In this document: one piece after another, positions 62,181 through 64,000 of the stretch
Position numbering within the stretch: position 1 is the stretch's first letter
Layout of the letters: each line of letters begins with the position of its first letter
Assembly: GCF_002161595.1 (NCBI RefSeq)
Contig: NZ_NFID01000007.1
Location: 94,419-158,418, forward strand
Reading direction: 5' to 3'
Length of the DNA: 64,000 nt
Source: Gemmiger sp. An50
Lineage (GTDB): Bacteria; Bacillota; Clostridia; Oscillospirales; Ruminococcaceae
Translations under genes and position numbers: made by a program
The notes under the pieces: generated by a model
Database searches by the model: none
The model's input: the letters and a program-made list of their open reading frames with translations, nothing else
What the model was told of the DNA's origin: nothing

Positions 62181-62474
62181 TTGCAAGACCCCTCCGATAT
62201 TTTGTGTCTTTTGGTGTATCTCGTCGCAGAATTGCCCATTCACTTTATAGCAAATCACCGCTGTATTTGCAAGCGTTTGCACATGACAGAGCATATTTTT
62301 GAGAGAAGTCACAAAAATATGGCGGTTCTTTTGTGGGTTTGGCTTGGTGTTTTTGGGGAAAGTTTTACAAAATACAACTCTTTTCGAGGAATCTGTGGGA
62401 ATCGCAACAAATTTTCCCGCTGGATTCTGCTATACTGAATACAATCAATTCTCGGGAAAGCAGGTGTTTCTTTT

Positions 62475-63011
62475 ATGCAAGGCAACGAATCCACCCTTTT
62501 GTTTCACGCCCTGTGTTATGAGCAGGGTCATGAGCGCCGAACGCAACACATATTAAAGGTATACGCTCTGGCAAAGCTGCTGGGCGAAGCGGAAGGCCTT
62601 GATGAGGAACAACGCCAGCTTTTGCAGGCCGCTGCCATTTTGCACGACATCCCCATTCGCTACTGCAAGGAGCATTTCAGCGGCGATGCCTGCCAGCAGA
62701 ATCAGCAGCGGGAGGCACCTCATCTGGTACGCAGCTTTTTGCACCAGGCAGGCTATTGTTCGGAAAGTGTCGCCCCTGTGCTGGAGCTGGTGCTGCGGCA
62801 TCACGATTACACCAGCCCACGCAGCAAGCTGCTGCAGCTGCTAATCGAGGCAGATTTGATCGTGAATTGCTATGAAAACCGGCCGGACGCGGAGCAGGAG
62901 AAAATGATCTGCAGCCTTTTTGAAACAGCCTGCGGCAAACAGCTGCTGGGGCTGTGCCTGCACCCGAATCCTGTTTCAAACTCCAAGGAGGATTACCATG
63001 AAAAAGCCTAA
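62475..63011 (+). CDS. HD-domain phosphohydrolase-like protein
   Basis: A 178-residue protein with HD-domain ligands: QHILKVYALAK (first His), ILHDIP (the HD pair), and LRHHDYTSP further on. HD proteins hydrolyse phosphates of nucleotides or nucleic acids. Divergent from the TPR gene; its end overlaps the next gene by 14 bases. Confidence 0.78.
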   Translation: MQGNESTLLFHALCYEQGHERRTQHILKVYALAKLLGEAEGLDEEQRQLLQAAAILHDIPIRYCKEHFSGDACQQNQQREAPHLVRSFLHQAGYCSESVAPVLELVLRHHDYTSPRSKLLQLLIEADLIVNCYENRPDAEQEKMICSLFETACGKQLLGLCLHPNPVSNSKEDYHEKA

Positions 63012-63267
63012 AATCACACTGACGCTGGTGGATCAGAAAGGAACCAGGGGCTGCCATCATGGCCACCGGATCGGCGACTCTTTTGATTTTGACACCGAAC
63101 GGGGCAAGCTGTGCCCCATGGCCATGCATGTGGCCTTTCCTTACATTGACATTCTTCGTTACGGCGGCACTCTGCCCGCCCAGCCGGATGGCTCCATTCT
63201 GTTCTGCTGCCCGGATGTGGATGTGATCAATGTGTTCCGCATTCAAGTGGAGGAGCCAACCAATTGA
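62998..63267 (+). CDS. TIGR04076-family small protein
   Basis: An 89-residue protein (KITLTLVDQKGTRGCHHGHRIGDSFDF...LCPMAMHVAFPYIDILRYGG). The CHHGH pattern and LCPMA match TIGR04076, a family without assigned function that may bind metal. Start follows AAGGAGG and lies inside the end of the HD gene, so the two are co-translated. Confidence 0.8.
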   Translation: MKKPKITLTLVDQKGTRGCHHGHRIGDSFDFDTERGKLCPMAMHVAFPYIDILRYGGTLPAQPDGSILFCCPDVDVINVFRIQVEEPTN

Positions 63268-63318
63268 ATCAAACAACAAGCGCTCGTCAGTCCTCCACAC
63301 TGCTGCACCTGTAATCAT

Positions 63319-63424
63319 AACCCCACGTTAAACGTGGGGTTTGCAGAACGGCCCTATAAGGGCCATTATTCCAGCAGCACCTAAAGGTGCGTAATGAGCA
63401 ACGCCAACCGCACTTGGCGTTGCT
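63319..63424. repeat. Hairpin-rich right end of the IS200-type element
   Basis: Four hairpins in 106 bases: AACCCCACGTT/AACGTGGGGTT, GGCCCT/AGGGCC, GCACCT/AGGTGC, and AGCAACGCCAA/TTGGCGTTGCT. Such foldback structures at the ends are recognised by single-stranded-DNA transposases. The last one also terminates tnpA (T-run follows on the plus side). Confidence 0.7.
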
Positions 63425-63427
63425 TTT

Positions 63428-63934
63428 TTACTTTTTCCTTCTGCTGTCGGTCGGGATCTCCGGTGAATCATCATCAAGGTCCGCTATATTTTTGAACGGG
63501 TCTTCGTATTCTCTGAAACTCAGCTGATCGCTCATCTGATCTTGCATTTCCTGTTCTTGGATGTACTTGCGGATCTTTGCCTCATTTCCTCCAACCGTAT
63601 TTACATAGTACCCTTTTGCCCAAAACACTCTCCTTCCATATTTGTACTTTAGATTCGCATGCCTTTCAAAAATCATCAGCGTACTCTTGCCCTTCAAGTA
63701 CCCCATAAAATCTGCCACCGCCAATTTCGGCGGAATCGATACGAGCATATGAATGTGGTCTGGCATTGCATGTCCCTCAATGATTTCCACATGCTTGTAA
63801 TCACAAAGCATCCTCAGGATTTTTCCAATATCTTTTCTTAATTTCCCGTAAATCACCTTTCTGCGATACTTTGGCACCAGCACTATGTGATATTTGCAAT
63901 TCCAACTCGTATGTGATAAACTTTTTTCGTCCAT
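63428..63934 (-). CDS. tnpA: IS200/IS605 transposase TnpA
   Basis: A 168-residue Y1 HUH transposase. The HUH motif is in AMPDHIHMLVSIPP, and the catalytic Tyr is in GYYVNTVGGNEAKIRKYI. Length is a little above the usual 130-155 because of an acidic C-terminal tail (DLDDDSPEIP). Start follows AAAGGAGG, which is embedded in an inverted repeat. Confidence 0.94.
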   Translation of the reverse strand: MDEKSLSHTSWNCKYHIVLVPKYRRKVIYGKLRKDIGKILRMLCDYKHVEIIEGHAMPDHIHMLVSIPPKLAVADFMGYLKGKSTLMIFERHANLKYKYGRRVFWAKGYYVNTVGGNEAKIRKYIQEQEMQDQMSDQLSFREYEDPFKNIADLDDDSPEIPTDSRRKK

Positions 63935-63942
63935 ATGGATGA

Positions 63943-64000
63943 ACCTCCTTTTGCTTTAGTGCGGTTGGCGTTACCCGCTTCTATTGTAGCAAAAGGAGGT
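63943..64000 (-). promoter_or_regulatory. RBS-sequestering hairpin in the tnpA leader
   Basis: ACCTCCTTTTGCT (63943-63955 on plus strand) and AGCAAAAGGAGGT (63988-64000) form a 13-bp perfect inverted repeat. In the tnpA mRNA this buries the AAAGGAGG ribosome site in a stem, as known for IS200 translation control. Confidence 0.75.

Larger units (their letters stand above)
63319..64000 (-). mobile_element. IS200/IS605-family insertion sequence
   Basis: TnpA with hairpin-rich ends and no tnpB. The right end is inside the window; the left end lies at or beyond the last base, so the exact element boundary and target site cannot be given. Confidence 0.8.

Overview
The window looks like chromosome from an anaerobic gut Firmicute, probably a Clostridia of the Oscillospirales type. 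This rests on moderately high GC, strong AGGAGG-like ribosome binding sites, lipobox lipoproteins, a sortase-type surface anchor, a Zur-controlled zinc operon, and a choline-fermenting microcompartment of the clostridial (GRM1-like) kind. The genus cannot be fixed from the sequence alone.

Layout. (1) 1-2947: a GGDEF/EAL signalling protein with a degenerate GGDEF motif. (2) 3318-7545: a zinc operon (Zur regulator, small Cys membrane protein, ZnuA, ZnuC, ZnuB, lipoprotein) behind a near-perfect palindromic operator and ended by a strong terminator. (3) 7597-10295: RsgA, a frameshifted methyltransferase, an orphan Phd-type antitoxin and a decayed relaxase fragment, suggesting old mobile-element traffic. 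(4) 10380-17939: a leftward catabolic-looking operon (ROK regulator, TIM-barrel protein, transporter, hydantoinase/oxoprolinase-like protein, zincin-like protein, FAD oxidoreductase) whose promoter is bracketed by two palindromic operators. (5) 18124-24875: a structured-RNA-like element, a small Cys protein, two flavodoxin-like proteins around a LysR regulator, an aldo/keto reductase, tRNA-Ala(GGC), a tocopherol-cyclase-like protein and a PARG/macro-type hydrolase. (6) 25130-31734: a cassette of WYL regulator, SF2 helicase with C-terminal PD-(D/E)XK-like nuclease, and a large unrecognised protein. It resembles a defence module, but both effector genes carry a frameshift. This is the best candidate for something undescribed. 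(7) 31916-43167: an Old Yellow Enzyme opposite a PucR-like regulator, a 1415-residue surface 5'-nucleotidase, AhpC with an AhpF-like reductase, and an LCM-type methyltransferase. (8) 43274-59738: a complete choline-utilisation microcompartment locus. (9) 59778-64000: a TPR/DUF4037/DUF4125 protein, an HD-domain protein, a TIGR04076 protein and an IS200/IS605 TnpA element at the edge.

How the choline locus works (known family functions). CutC, activated by the radical SAM enzyme CutD, splits choline into trimethylamine and acetaldehyde inside a protein shell. The CutF-type acylating dehydrogenase makes acetyl-CoA, PduL makes acetyl phosphate, and the iron alcohol dehydrogenase regenerates NAD+ by making ethanol. 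The shell is seven BMC-domain proteins plus one BMC-P pentamer; I see no tandem BMC-T protein. EutP, EutQ, EutJ and EutT-like accessory proteins, a DMT-family transporter and a small winged-helix-like protein complete the operon. A MerR regulator upstream and a promoter with a 20-bp spacer suggest MerR-type activation. The second aldehyde dehydrogenase (CutB-type) appears to lack its catalytic cysteine.
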